Below, one piece after another: positions 6,910 through 16,400 of a stretch of DNA of 40,347 bases. The translations under genes and the position numbers were made by a program. The stretch is from Alphaproteobacteria bacterium (GTDB lineage: Bacteria; Pseudomonadota; Alphaproteobacteria; GCA-2731375): positions 1 through 40,347 of the forward strand of contig VGEV01000015.1 of assembly GCA_016869175.1 (NCBI GenBank). The letters run 5' to 3'. How positions within the stretch are numbered: the first letter of the stretch is position 1; every line of letters begins with the position of its first letter. The notes below the pieces were generated by a model. That model was not told where the DNA came from, searched no databases, and saw only the letters and a program-made list of their open reading frames with translations.

Positions 6910-8088
6910 ATGATCGACTTCGAATTGCCGGCGGAACTGGTTGAGTTGCGCGAGCGGGTCAAGGCCTTCATCGCCGCCGAGATCGTGCCGCTCGAGCGCG
7001 ATGCCCGGCAGGAGCCGCACGGCCCCAGCGAGGAGTTCCGCCGCGAACTGGTGGCGCTGGCCCGGCGGGCCGGCCTGCTGTCGCCGCACGCCCCGGCCGA
7101 ATGGGGCGGCCTGGGTCTCGATCATCGCGCCATCGCCGTGGTGTTCGAGGAGGCCGGCTATTCGACGCTTGGCCCGCTCGCGCTCAACATCCAGGCGCCC
7201 GACGAGGGCAACAGCAACCTGCTGGCCAAGGTGGCGACGCAAGCGCAGAAGGAGCGCTGGCTGCGTCCGCTGGTGGCCGGCGAAATCCGCACCGTCTTTT
7301 CCATGACCGAGCCCGACGGCGCCGGCTCGGACCCCTCGCTGTTGCAGACGGTCGCCCGCCAACAGGGCGACGAGTTCGTCATCGACGGCCGCAAGTGGCT
7401 GATCACCGGCGCGCCGGGCGCCGCGCTCAATATCGTCATGGCGCGCGCCTTCGATGCCGCCGGGCGCGAACTGGGCGCCACCATGTTCCTGACCCCGGCC
7501 GACGCCCCCGGCATCCGCCTCGTCCGCCTGCTCGACACGCTCGACAGCAACTCGCCCGGCGGTCACGCCGAGCTCGCCTTGGAGGGGCTGCGGGTGCCGG
7601 CCGCGGCCATCCTGGGCGAACTGGGCCAGGGCTTTCGCTATGCGCAGGTGCGTCTGGCGCCCGCACGCCTGACCCACTGCATGCGCTGGCTGGGGGCGGC
7701 GCGCCGGGCGCACGACATCGCGGTCGCCCATGCCGGGCGCCGTCAGGCCTTCGGCAAGCCGATCGGCGAGCACCAGGGCGTGGGCTTCATGCTGGCCGAC
7801 AACCTGATCGACCTGCACCTCGCCCGCCTGGCCATCTGGCATGCCGCCTGGACCTTGGACCGGGGCGACAAGGCGCGCAACGAGACGAGCCTGGCCAAGG
7901 TGTTCTGTTCGGAAGCGCTCGGCCGCGTGGTCGATCGCTCGCTGCAGGCGCTGGGCGGGCTCGGCATCACCGCAGACACCGTGGTCCAGCGGATCTATCG
8001 CGACATCCGCGCCTTCCGCATCTATGACGGGCCGTCCGAGGTGCACCGCTTCGCGCTCGCCCGCGCCATCCTGGCCGGACGGGCCTGA
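6910..8088 (+). CDS. Acyl-CoA dehydrogenase, ACAD10/11-like
   Basis: A 392-residue flavoenzyme that introduces an alpha-beta double bond into an acyl-CoA and passes electrons to ETF. The three-domain ACAD layout is present: N-terminal helices, a middle beta domain with FSMTEPDGAGSDPS and GRKWLITGA, and C-terminal helices with RQAFGKPIGEHQG and LQALGGLGIT. Near the C-terminus IYDGPSEVHR replaces the YEGT type, with Asp in the position of the usual catalytic Glu. That resembles the ADGPDEVH region of ACAD10/11-type enzymes. The start is ATG 6910, reading MIDFELPAEL. It leads a same-strand cluster with two APH-type kinases, the domain that is fused to ACAD in animal ACAD10/11. The substrate is unknown; a hydroxylated acyl-CoA is inferred from context. 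Confidence 0.92.
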   Translation: MIDFELPAELVELRERVKAFIAAEIVPLERDARQEPHGPSEEFRRELVALARRAGLLSPHAPAEWGGLGLDHRAIAVVFEEAGYSTLGPLALNIQAPDEGNSNLLAKVATQAQKERWLRPLVAGEIRTVFSMTEPDGAGSDPSLLQTVARQQGDEFVIDGRKWLITGAPGAALNIVMARAFDAAGRELGATMFLTPADAPGIRLVRLLDTLDSNSPGGHAELALEGLRVPAAAILGELGQGFRYAQVRLAPARLTHCMRWLGAARRAHDIAVAHAGRRQAFGKPIGEHQGVGFMLADNLIDLHLARLAIWHAAWTLDRGDKARNETSLAKVFCSEALGRVVDRSLQALGGLGITADTVVQRIYRDIRAFRIYDGPSEVHRFALARAILAGRA

Positions 8089-8175
8089 CGCCGTCGGCCG
8101 GCCGGCGCTTGCCGGGCGCACCGGCGCATGAAAAGCTGCCGTCCCAACGCGACAACGATCCAGACGGAGTGCGCC

Positions 8176-9270
8176 ATGGATGTGGGCATGATGATGGTGT
8201 TCGCCAGCTATGGCTGGGACAACTGCCCCGACGCACGGGTGTGGGAGGAGGAAATCCGCCTGGCACGACTGGCCGCCGATTCCGGCTTCGACTGCTTGTG
8301 GTCGGCCGAGCACCACTTCAACGACTATTCCTTCGTGCCCGACAACATCCAACTAATGACCTATCTGACGGCGCTCAATCCCAATGTCGATGTGGGCACG
8401 GCGGCGGTGATCGTGCCCTGGCACGATCCCCTGCGCGTGGCCGAGAACGCCGCCGTGCTCGACCTGTTGAGCAAGGGCCGGCTCAGGCTCGGCCTGGGGC
8501 GCGGGCTGGCGCGGCGCGAATTCGCCGCCTTCCGCCTGTCCATGGACGAAAGCCGCGGCCGCTTCGACGAGGCGGCGCCCATGATCATCAATGCCCTCAA
8601 GACCGGCTTCATCGAGGGCGATGGCCCGTTCTACAAGCAGCCGCGCACGGCGATCCGCCCACGGCCCCAGCATTCCTTCGACGGCCGCATCTATGCCGTG
8701 GCCTCGAGCGAGGATTCGGTGGTCTCCGCCGCCAAGCTGGGCGCGCACATGGTGATATTCGCCGACCGGCCCTGGGAAATGCGCGCACCGACGATCGAGC
8801 GCGGGCGCGAGTTGCATCGCCAGTTCCACGGCACCGAGCCGCCCAGCCTGATGCTGACCGAGTTCTGCGTCTGCGGCAGCGATCTGGCCGCGACCGAGGC
8901 GGAAGCCCGCCAATATCAGGGAAAGTTCGTGGAGAGCAATTTCCACCATTACGAGTTCCTGGGCGAGCACTTCAAGAACGTCAAGGGCTATGACGCCTAT
9001 CAGCAGAAGGCCGAAATCGCGCGCAAGGCTGGATTGGAGGGCGCGCTGACCAGCTTCATGCAGGCCGCCAGCTGGGGCACGCCGGACAAGATCCTGCGCG
9101 GGCTGGAAGCGCGCCGGCAGGTGGTCGGCGACTTCGAGCTGAACGTGGCATTCCGCTTTGGCGGCACGCCCTATGAGGTGTCGGAGCGCGGCCTGAAGCT
9201 GTTCGCCAGGGAGGTGCTGCCGGTGGTCAAGTCCTGGGGCCCCGCCAAAGTCGCCAGAGCCGCGGAGTAG
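8176..9270 (+). CDS. Luciferase-like monooxygenase, second copy
   Basis: A 364-residue member of the same LLM family as the gene at 3738. It shows the N-terminal strand MDVGMMMVFASYGW, SAEHHFNDYSF near residue 45, IVPWHDPLRVAENAAVLD, and SKGRLRLGLGRGL. ATG 8176 is preferred because ACGGAG lies 6 nt upstream; an ATG at 8128 would add 16 residues with no family character. It follows the acyl-CoA dehydrogenase by 87 bp and precedes the di-iron protein by 8 bp, so it belongs to the same cluster. The likely role is flavin-dependent oxidation of a pathway intermediate; the substrate cannot be read from sequence. Confidence 0.88.
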   Translation: MDVGMMMVFASYGWDNCPDARVWEEEIRLARLAADSGFDCLWSAEHHFNDYSFVPDNIQLMTYLTALNPNVDVGTAAVIVPWHDPLRVAENAAVLDLLSKGRLRLGLGRGLARREFAAFRLSMDESRGRFDEAAPMIINALKTGFIEGDGPFYKQPRTAIRPRPQHSFDGRIYAVASSEDSVVSAAKLGAHMVIFADRPWEMRAPTIERGRELHRQFHGTEPPSLMLTEFCVCGSDLAATEAEARQYQGKFVESNFHHYEFLGEHFKNVKGYDAYQQKAEIARKAGLEGALTSFMQAASWGTPDKILRGLEARRQVVGDFELNVAFRFGGTPYEVSERGLKLFAREVLPVVKSWGPAKVARAAE

Positions 9271-9278
9271 GTCGACCG

Positions 9279-10388
9279 ATGGCCAAGCACATCACCCACG
9301 ACAAGGTCTATGACACCGTCGCGCGCGACAACTTTCCGGCCATGCTGGAGGTTGCGCGCTATGGCCGCCGCTCGGCCGCCTTCGACGCCATCATCGCCGC
9401 GACGCACGACCATTTCTGGGATCCCCTGGACCCCAGCTATGTCGACCTCGACCAGCCGTTCGACCTGACGACCGCGATGCTGGTGCCGGCGGAACAGATC
9501 ATCGAGTTGAACTCGAGCGTCGCCGAGCGGCTGGACGAAGGCCAACGGATCGCCCTTGCCAACGAGATCCAGCGCTGGAACCTGTCGGCCATCCTGCATG
9601 GCGAGCAAGGCGCGCTCAGCTTGAGCGCCAGCCTCTGTCACATCCTGCTGGACCCGGGCGCGCAGGAATATGCCGCCAACCAGGCGCGCGAGGAAGCGCG
9701 CCATGTCACCGCCTTCTCCCGCTACATCGCCAACCGCTGGGGCACGCCGCTGCCGGTCGGCGAGGCCTTGGGCGGACTGCTCAACGAACTGGTGCTGGCA
9801 CCGGAGGTGTACAAGAAGCTGGTCGGCATGCAGATGCTGGTGGAAGGCTTGGCCATGGGCGCCTTCGCCAGCCTGCACGCCTGCACCACCGACCCGGTAT
9901 TGAAGCGGCTGGTGCAGCTGGTCATGACCGACGAGGCGTTTCACCATCGCTTCGGCAAGATCTGGGCCGAGCGCACGATTCCCAAACTGAGCGCCAAGGA
10001 GCACGCCTTGGTCGAGGACTGGGCGGCGCGCTGCTTCGAGACGCTGCTGTTCAATCTGTCCAACATCCGCCAGCGGCATGTCATCTATTCCGCCTTCGGT
10101 CTCGACTGGCAGTGGGTGCGCGATGCTTGCCGCGAGGTCTGGGGCGAGGCCGAACGGCGCAACAGCCTGAAGGTCGGCACCAACATCTTCCGTGTGCTGG
10201 TCAAGACGCTGCTGGGCGCCGGCATCATCACCGACCGCACGCGCCCGCTCTACGCCGCCTGGGTCGATCTGCGGGAACTCGAAGGCGAGGCGGACTTCAT
10301 GGTGGGCGATGCCATCGCCGCCGAGGGCATCGAATTCCTGCGCGCCCGCAATGCCGGGCGGCGGCGGATCGGCCAGGAGCCGATCTGA
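9279..10388 (+). CDS. Ferritin-like di-iron protein, probable oxygenase or desaturase
   Basis: A 369-residue, all-helical cytoplasmic protein with the two-fold carboxylate/His pattern of di-iron enzymes: Glu109 (HGEQGA), Glu139-x-x-His142 (EEARH), Glu189 (LVEG) and Glu219-x-x-His222 (DEAFHH). Such four-helix sites activate oxygen in fatty-acid desaturases, AurF-type N-oxygenases and bacterial multicomponent monooxygenases. It is too long for a storage ferritin, and the reaction here is unknown. It starts 8 bp after the luciferase-like monooxygenase, so two oxygen-using enzymes are made together. A joint role in oxidising one substrate is inference. Confidence 0.8.
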   Translation: MAKHITHDKVYDTVARDNFPAMLEVARYGRRSAAFDAIIAATHDHFWDPLDPSYVDLDQPFDLTTAMLVPAEQIIELNSSVAERLDEGQRIALANEIQRWNLSAILHGEQGALSLSASLCHILLDPGAQEYAANQAREEARHVTAFSRYIANRWGTPLPVGEALGGLLNELVLAPEVYKKLVGMQMLVEGLAMGAFASLHACTTDPVLKRLVQLVMTDEAFHHRFGKIWAERTIPKLSAKEHALVEDWAARCFETLLFNLSNIRQRHVIYSAFGLDWQWVRDACREVWGEAERRNSLKVGTNIFRVLVKTLLGAGIITDRTRPLYAAWVDLRELEGEADFMVGDAIAAEGIEFLRARNAGRRRIGQEPI

Positions 10389-10390
10389 GC

Positions 10391-10420
10391 GGCAGGCCGG
10401 CGATTGCCAGCCCGCCTGCC
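10391..10420. repeat. Intergenic hairpin
   Basis: GGCAGGC (10391-10397) pairs with GCCTGCC (10414-10420) around a 16-nt loop in the 77-bp gap between the di-iron and kinase genes. No T-tract follows, so partial attenuation or mRNA processing is possible, not full termination. Confidence 0.4.
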
Positions 10421-10465
10421 CCGTTGTCAGGCGAAGGCTAGCGCCGACAACCGGGGCGAGACGCC

Positions 10466-11530
10466 ATGAACGAGATGGAACAGCAATTTTCCGGCACCAT
10501 GACGGTGCGCGAGCAGCACCGCTTCGACGTCACCCGCCTGGAACGTTTCCTCAAGGACCATATCGAGGATTTTCGCGGCCCGCTCGGCGTCGAGCAGTTC
10601 AAGGGCGGCCAGTCCTGCCCGACCTACCGCCTGTCGGCCGGCGGCCGGCATTATGTGCTCAGGCGCAAGCCGCCCGGCAAGTTGCTGCCATCGGCCCACG
10701 CGGTCGAGCGCGAATACAAGGTGATCAGTGCATTGCAGGGCTCGGCCGTGCCGGTGCCGAAAAGCTATCTCCTGTGCGAGGACGAAACCATCGTCGGCAC
10801 GGCTTTCTACGTAATGAGCTGGGTGGCCGGCCGCATCTTCTGGGATCCATTGCTGCCGGGCCTGGCGCCAGCCGAGCGCCTTGCCGTCTACGACGACATG
10901 AACCGCGTGCTGGCGGAGTTGCACAAGGTCGATCCCGCCACGGTCGGCCTGGCCGAGTTCGGCCGGCCGGGCAACTATTTCGCCCGCCAGATCAGCCGCT
11001 GGTGGAAGCAGTACAAGGCCTCGGAGACCGAACGCATCGAGACGATGGAGCGCCTGGCGGTATGGCTGCCGGAAAACATTCCGCCCGGCGACCAGGTTTC
11101 GGTGGTGCACGGCGACTACCGGCTGGACAACATGATCTTCCATCCCACGGAACCGCGCGTGGTGGCCGTGCTGGACTGGGAGCTGGCAACGCTCGGCCAT
11201 CCGCTCGGCGACTTCACCTACAACCTGCTCGGCTGGCGCATCGGCGGCGATCTCTTCCGCGGCATCGCGGGCAGCGACCTCGCCGCGCTTGGCCTGCCGA
11301 GCGAAGCCGATTACACCGCCGCCTATTGCCGCCGCACCGGCCGCGACGGCATTCCCGATCTTGACTGGTACATGGGCTACAACATGTTCCGCCTGGCCTG
11401 CATCCTGCAGGGCATCATGGGCCGGGCGCTGGACGGCACGGCGTCGAGCGCGCATGCGCTGGAACAGGGCCGGCGCGCCAGGCCGATGGCCGAGGCGGCC
11501 TGGAAACAGGTCGAAAAGCTGGTGCGATGA
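10466..11530 (+). CDS. APH-family acyl kinase-like phosphotransferase, copy 1
   Basis: A 354-residue protein-kinase-like phosphotransferase of the aminoglycoside phosphotransferase (APH/choline kinase) superfamily. ATP-binding features include FKGGQSCPTYRL (about 46-57) and the Lys in LRRKPPGKLLPSAHAVEREY. The catalytic loop is HGDYRLDN with Asp217, and the metal-binding Asp237 lies in DWELATLGHPLGD. Members with the KLLPSAH signature include LvaA of levulinate catabolism and the kinase domain of ACAD10/11, which phosphorylate 4-hydroxyacyl-CoA. Location next to an ACAD and a homologous kinase supports that role over antibiotic resistance. Its stop overlaps the next start (ATGA). Confidence 0.88.
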   Translation: MNEMEQQFSGTMTVREQHRFDVTRLERFLKDHIEDFRGPLGVEQFKGGQSCPTYRLSAGGRHYVLRRKPPGKLLPSAHAVEREYKVISALQGSAVPVPKSYLLCEDETIVGTAFYVMSWVAGRIFWDPLLPGLAPAERLAVYDDMNRVLAELHKVDPATVGLAEFGRPGNYFARQISRWWKQYKASETERIETMERLAVWLPENIPPGDQVSVVHGDYRLDNMIFHPTEPRVVAVLDWELATLGHPLGDFTYNLLGWRIGGDLFRGIAGSDLAALGLPSEADYTAAYCRRTGRDGIPDLDWYMGYNMFRLACILQGIMGRALDGTASSAHALEQGRRARPMAEAAWKQVEKLVR

Positions 11531-12579
11531 GCGCTGGCGTCGAGCTGATCGCCGTTCGTCCCCAGCACCGCTTCGACGAAACGGTCCTGCACCGCTATCT
11601 CGCCGCACGCCTGCGCGGCTTTGGCGGACCGCTGAGCGTTCGGCAGTTCGAGGGCGGGCAATCCAACCCCACCTTCCAACTGGATTGCGAGGGGCAGAGC
11701 TACGTCCTGCGCAAGAAGCCGCCCGGCAAGCTGCTGCCTTCGGCGCACGCGGTGGATCGCGAGTACCGCGTCATGCGGGCGCTGGCCGACACGGCCGTGC
11801 CCGTGCCGCGCGTCTTGCATCTCTGCCAGGACGACGGCGTGATCGGTACCGCCTTCTTCGTCATGCAGAAGGTCGAGGGGCGCGTCTTGCGCGATCCTTT
11901 GCTGCGCGAACTGCCGCCGATCGAACGACGCCAGCTGTACGATCACTTCATCGCGGTGCTGGCGGCTTTGCACAAGATCGACTTCGCCGCCGTGGGCCTG
12001 GCCGACTTCGGTCCGCCCGGCAACTACTATGCCCGGCAGATCGGACGCTGGTCCAAGCAGTATCTCGCCTCCAAGACCGAGGAGATCGAGGCCATGGACC
12101 GGTTGATGGCGTGGCTGCCGGCCAACATTCCGGCTTGCGACGAGACCGCCATCGTGCACGGCGACTTTCGCATCGAGAATGCCGTCGTGCATGCCAGCGA
12201 GCCGCGCATCGTCGCCGTGTTGGATTGGGAATTGTCGACGCTTGGCCATCCCTTTGCCGACCTCAGCTATTGCTGCCTCGGCTATCGCGGCGATGTCGGC
12301 TCGTCGGTCGGCAGCCTGCAAGCGCAGTCGCATGCCGCGACCGGCGTGCCGAACGAGCAGGAATTCCTGCAACGCTATTGCCGGTTGACCGGCCGCGACA
12401 GCATTCCCGGCTGGGATTTCTATGTCGCCTTCTCGCTGTTCCGCCTGGCGGCAATCGGCCAGGGCGTCTACAAGCGCGGGCTGGACGGCATCGCCGCCTC
12501 GGCGCGTGCCGCCAGCTTCGGCCAGGTTTGCCGTCAGCGTTCGGAACTGGCCTGGAAGATCGTCACGGCTCGGGCTTGA
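11527..12579 (+). CDS. APH-family acyl kinase-like phosphotransferase, copy 2
   Basis: A 350-residue paralogue of the preceding gene, translationally coupled to it by a 4-bp ATGA overlap. It aligns end to end with that gene: HRFDETVLHRYL, FEGGQSNPTF, KKPPGKLLPSAHAVDREY, catalytic HGDFRIEN with Asp213, and DWELSTLGHPFADLSY with Asp233. All residues needed for ATP and metal binding remain, so it should be active. The differences in the substrate half suggest either a second substrate or a heteromeric pair. Its last 17 bp overlap the end of the convergent transporter gene. Confidence 0.88.
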   Translation: MSAGVELIAVRPQHRFDETVLHRYLAARLRGFGGPLSVRQFEGGQSNPTFQLDCEGQSYVLRKKPPGKLLPSAHAVDREYRVMRALADTAVPVPRVLHLCQDDGVIGTAFFVMQKVEGRVLRDPLLRELPPIERRQLYDHFIAVLAALHKIDFAAVGLADFGPPGNYYARQIGRWSKQYLASKTEEIEAMDRLMAWLPANIPACDETAIVHGDFRIENAVVHASEPRIVAVLDWELSTLGHPFADLSYCCLGYRGDVGSSVGSLQAQSHAATGVPNEQEFLQRYCRLTGRDSIPGWDFYVAFSLFRLAAIGQGVYKRGLDGIAASARAASFGQVCRQRSELAWKIVTARA

Positions 12580-13423
12580 CCGTGGCGCGGCGCATCACCT
12601 GATCCATCGCCAGCGCGGTTAGCACCGCCAGGCCGCCGAACAGTTCGAAGCCGCTTGGCCGCTCATCCAGGATGAGCCAAGCCCAAAGAACGGCGGGCAC
12701 CACCTCCAGCAGCACGATCAGGCCGCTTTGCGCGGCCGGCAGATGCCCGGCGGCGGCGGCGAACAGCAGGGTGCCACTGGCCAGCGCCACGCCCGAGAGC
12801 AAGCCGAACCACAGGCTGGGCGTGTTCGGCAGCCAGAGGGCAGGCGCCAGCAGCGCCGCCGGGACGCAGGCGGCCGCGCCGGCGATCAGCACGGCCGGCA
12901 ACAGGTCGATGGCGCGATGACGCCTGAGCAGCACGATGTAAAGCGCAAAGGCAGCCGCCACCACCAGCGCCAAGGCATCGCCCAGCAGCGTCGCCCGACC
13001 GGCCTTGCCCAGCACCATGATGCCGTTGCCGACAACCGCCAGAATGAGGCAGAGCCAACCGGAAGCGCGCACCCGTTCGCCCAGCCAGATCCATGCCAGG
13101 ATGCCGGCGATCAGCGGCGCCGTGTCGATCAGCACAATGGCATGCGCGATGGAGGTGTGCTGCAGCACGAACACGAACAGGACGAAGGTGCTGCCCATCA
13201 ACAGGCCGGCAACAATGCCGGGCCGGCCGATGCCAACCAGCTTGGCTCCGGCATGGCGGCCATAGAGCGCGAGCATGGCCAACGCGACCACGACTGTCAT
13301 TGCGGCCGAACGCAGGAACACGACGGTCCACGGATCGGCTTCGGCCAGTCGGATCAACGGTCCGCCAAAGCTCCAGCAGATCGGCGCGGCAAAGGTCAAC
13401 GTCAGCGCAAGGCGTGGTGACAC
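12563..13423 (-). CDS. EamA/DMT-family transporter
   Basis: A 286-residue inner-membrane protein with ten predicted hydrophobic helices in two EamA repeats (about 8-140 and 145-280), the standard DMT layout. Typical patches are FVLQHTSIAHAIVLIDTAPLI in the first half and LPAAQSGLIVLLEVVPAVLW in the second. Family members export metabolites such as amino acids, but the substrate is not readable here. It starts 37 bp after the stop of the decaheme-LVIVD cytochrome on the same strand, so it may be the last gene of that operon. Its 3' end overlaps the convergent kinase gene. Confidence 0.88.
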   Translation of the reverse strand: MSPRLALTLTFAAPICWSFGGPLIRLAEADPWTVVFLRSAAMTVVVALAMLALYGRHAGAKLVGIGRPGIVAGLLMGSTFVLFVFVLQHTSIAHAIVLIDTAPLIAGILAWIWLGERVRASGWLCLILAVVGNGIMVLGKAGRATLLGDALALVVAAAFALYIVLLRRHRAIDLLPAVLIAGAAACVPAALLAPALWLPNTPSLWFGLLSGVALASGTLLFAAAAGHLPAAQSGLIVLLEVVPAVLWAWLILDERPSGFELFGGLAVLTALAMDQVMRRATVKPEP

Positions 13424-13460
13424 CGTGTTGCCGCCAAGCGTGCCGATCGCCGTCCGCGCG

Positions 13461-16400
13461 CTATTCGCTGCGCCGGCGGAAGATCGACCGCGGGTCGGCG
13501 GGAGGGGCCGGCTGCGCCGGGGCTGTCGCCGGCGGCCGCGCAGGCGCCACCGTGGGTGCCCCGGGTTGCGCTGGTGCGGGAGTTGGCGTCGGTTGCACCG
13601 CCGGGGTCACGTCGGACCGCGGGGGCGCGTAAAGGGGCGCGGTGATCCAGGGGCCACCCGGCCGCCGGCGCGCGCCACTCGGTGCCGGCGGCAACGCGGC
13701 CAGGGCGGCCGTTTGCACCGCGGTCCGCGGCGGCTGGGGGGCCGGCACGAACTTCTCTGCCTCGACCCGGTCGCTCACCCGCCAGGGCTTGCCCTCCTTG
13801 TCGAGATAGAACCGCCGCTGCTCCGCCAGGTTGAACGGCCGCGAGCCCAGCCGCCCCAGGACGGCGATCTGTCCGCCGGTCTCGTCCACCGCGCGGTCGC
13901 GGTCCAGGCCCTTGGACAGCGACAGGGCCGGCCAGCTGGTCGGCCACCAGGCGACCAGTTCCGGCTTCGGATCGGGGCTGAAACCATAGAAATTCGGCTG
14001 GCTGTCTGGCGAGGTGAGCTGCACCACCTTGAGACCGTTCTTGCCGTCGGCGACATAGAGGAAGGCCGAAGCGTTGGTGCTGGCCACCTGCACGTCGAAG
14101 GCATCGTTGAGGCGCCCGTCGGCCGTGTACATCTGATGGACTGTCGGCCGTTCCGGATTCTCCACGTCGATGATGGCAACGCCTTCGCCGCGCGCCGCGA
14201 CGTAAGCGAAGGTGCGCGCGACATAGACGCGCTGCGCATCCTTCAGGCGCACCATCGCGTCCGCCACGGGCCTCGGTTTCTCCGGATTGGTCACGTCAAC
14301 CACCTTGAGGCCGTCGGCGTCGGTGACGAAGAGATAGCGGAATTGCACCGCGGTCGCCCGCGCGTCGCGGAACGGCAGCACCGCGGCCACCTTGGGCTTC
14401 AGCGGCTCGTTCATGTTGAGCACCACCACGCCCGCGTCGGCGACAATGTAGAAATAGTAGCCGGCGATGGTGATGTGCCGGGCGCCCTTCAACACGCCGC
14501 CGTCGTTCCAGGTGAGCTGGCGCGACAGGAAGTTGTTGCGCGGCTCGCCGTCCGACAGCGTGTTGACGTCGACGAGGATCAGGCCTTCCTCGGCATCGGT
14601 GATGAAGGCGTAGTCGTAGATCGGATGGAAGGGCTGCTCGAGGTTGACCTCGAACATCAGCTTCTTGGTGGCCTCGTCCTTCACCTGCCGGGCCGGGTGC
14701 ACCGGCTGGTTGGTGGCCAGTGCCATGCAGGTGGCGTTCTTGCTGGGCACGTGCGTGTCGTGCCCCAAGGAGCCGAACGGCGCGGTGATGATGCGGTCGG
14801 AAATGCCCTTGTTGGCGATCGAGGCGACGTCGTAGACCTGGAAACCGTTGGGCCCTTGCGAGACGTACAGATACTCGCCGCGCAACTGGATGCAGCCGGT
14901 GCGGTAGCCGGGCTGGGTATAGCTTTCGTCAAGCTTGCGGCCGCGTGCCTGGTGCTCGCGATACCAGTCGGGATAGGCGTATTTCTGCAGGTAGCTGCCG
15001 ATCACCGCCTGCGGCTCTTCCCACTCCGTCACGCGCACCGCCTCGAAGCCGCCATCGCCGCCGACCCAGGCGTTGAAGCCGACGAAGCCCACATAGTTGG
15101 TTCCGTGCAGCAGGAGTTGCGCCATGATCGCGTTGTTGTCGTTCCTGTCCGACAGATGGCAGTCGGTGCAGGTCTTGGTCTCGATCTTGCGCACCGTGTG
15201 GGGGAAGTGCGGCGCGAAGGCCTGGCTGGAATAGCCGCTGGCCGCCACCGGCGGCTGCTGGATGTAGATGCGCTCGCGGTTGATGTTGGTGGACGACAGC
15301 ACCAGCGCGGAGGACGAGCGGATCGGCGCCACCTTGTGGTTCTTGTAGACCGAGTGCTTGCCGAGCTGAAACATCTCGTCGCGCGCCACCTGCGGGTTGT
15401 AGGTGGCGTAGTTGCGCGTCTCGCCGCCCTCGTAATGGTGCCGGTCGGACTTCCAGTTGGCCTGGATCGGCAGATGACAGCCGCCGCAGCTGGTGGTCCA
15501 AGACAGATGGCAGGTGAAGCACAGCATCTCGTCGTCGTTATGCGCACGGGCGGCCTTGTCGCCCGCCACCCCCCAGCCCCATTGCATGCCGGTGCCCTTG
15601 ACCAGCAGTTTGGCGCGGGCGGACTTGGCGTTGTAGCCGGGATGCTCGGGGTTGACGCTGTCGCGCACCAGCGACATTTCCCATTCGCGTTGCGGACCCA
15701 GCGCCTTCTTGATCTTCTGGTCGGTCGACTCGGGCTGGTCGGTCCCCCACAGCATGGGCCGCTGGTAGAGCTTGCAGTCGCTGCGCGCGTTCAGCGCCTT
15801 GTCGCAGTCGCTGCCGCGCCATTCGAAGCGGGCGCGGCCGTCGGCATTGCGCAGGACCGAGAGATCGAAGCCGCCGGGCCGGGCCGCCGGGCCGCTGGTC
15901 CGCAAGGTCGGATAGCTGTCCACCGTACCGTGGCAATCCTCGCAGTCGATCTCCACGGCGTTGGCCACTTCGCCATAGATGTAGCCGTTGGAATGCGCGT
16001 CCTGCACGAAGTGGCAATCGACGCAGTGCATGCCGACGTCGACGTGGATCGACGACATGTGCACGGCCTTCTTCCACTTGTCGGGATCCTTGTGCTCGAC
16101 CTTGTTGCCGTCGGCATCCAGCAGGTTGCCCTTGCGGTCGCGCTTGTGGATCGAGCGGAAGTTCCAGCCGTGGCCGTGATAGTCGGCGAACTGCACGTGC
16201 TCCAGCTTGGGGTTGATCTCGGACACGCCGCGCATGAATTCGGGATCCGACCACAGGCCGCGGATCGCCGCTTCTTCCGGGTTGCGCTGGTTGATGGCGC
16301 GGATTTCCGCGGCGGACGGGTAGCGCTGCTCCTTGGGAAACATGTGCGGCGCTTCGGGCTCGTAGTCCCACATGGTGTAGCCCAGGAACGAGTTCACGAA

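Noticed and set aside
10466-12579. Aminoglycoside resistance genes
   Set aside because: The fold is shared, but the KLLPSAH signature and ACAD context point to acyl-CoA metabolism.
13907-13945. REP-like palindrome within the decaheme-LVIVD gene (encoding PALSLSKG)
   Set aside because: The sequence resembles a dispersed repeat often seen in other genomes, but the frame is intact and no second copy is visible here, so it is not called a repeat.
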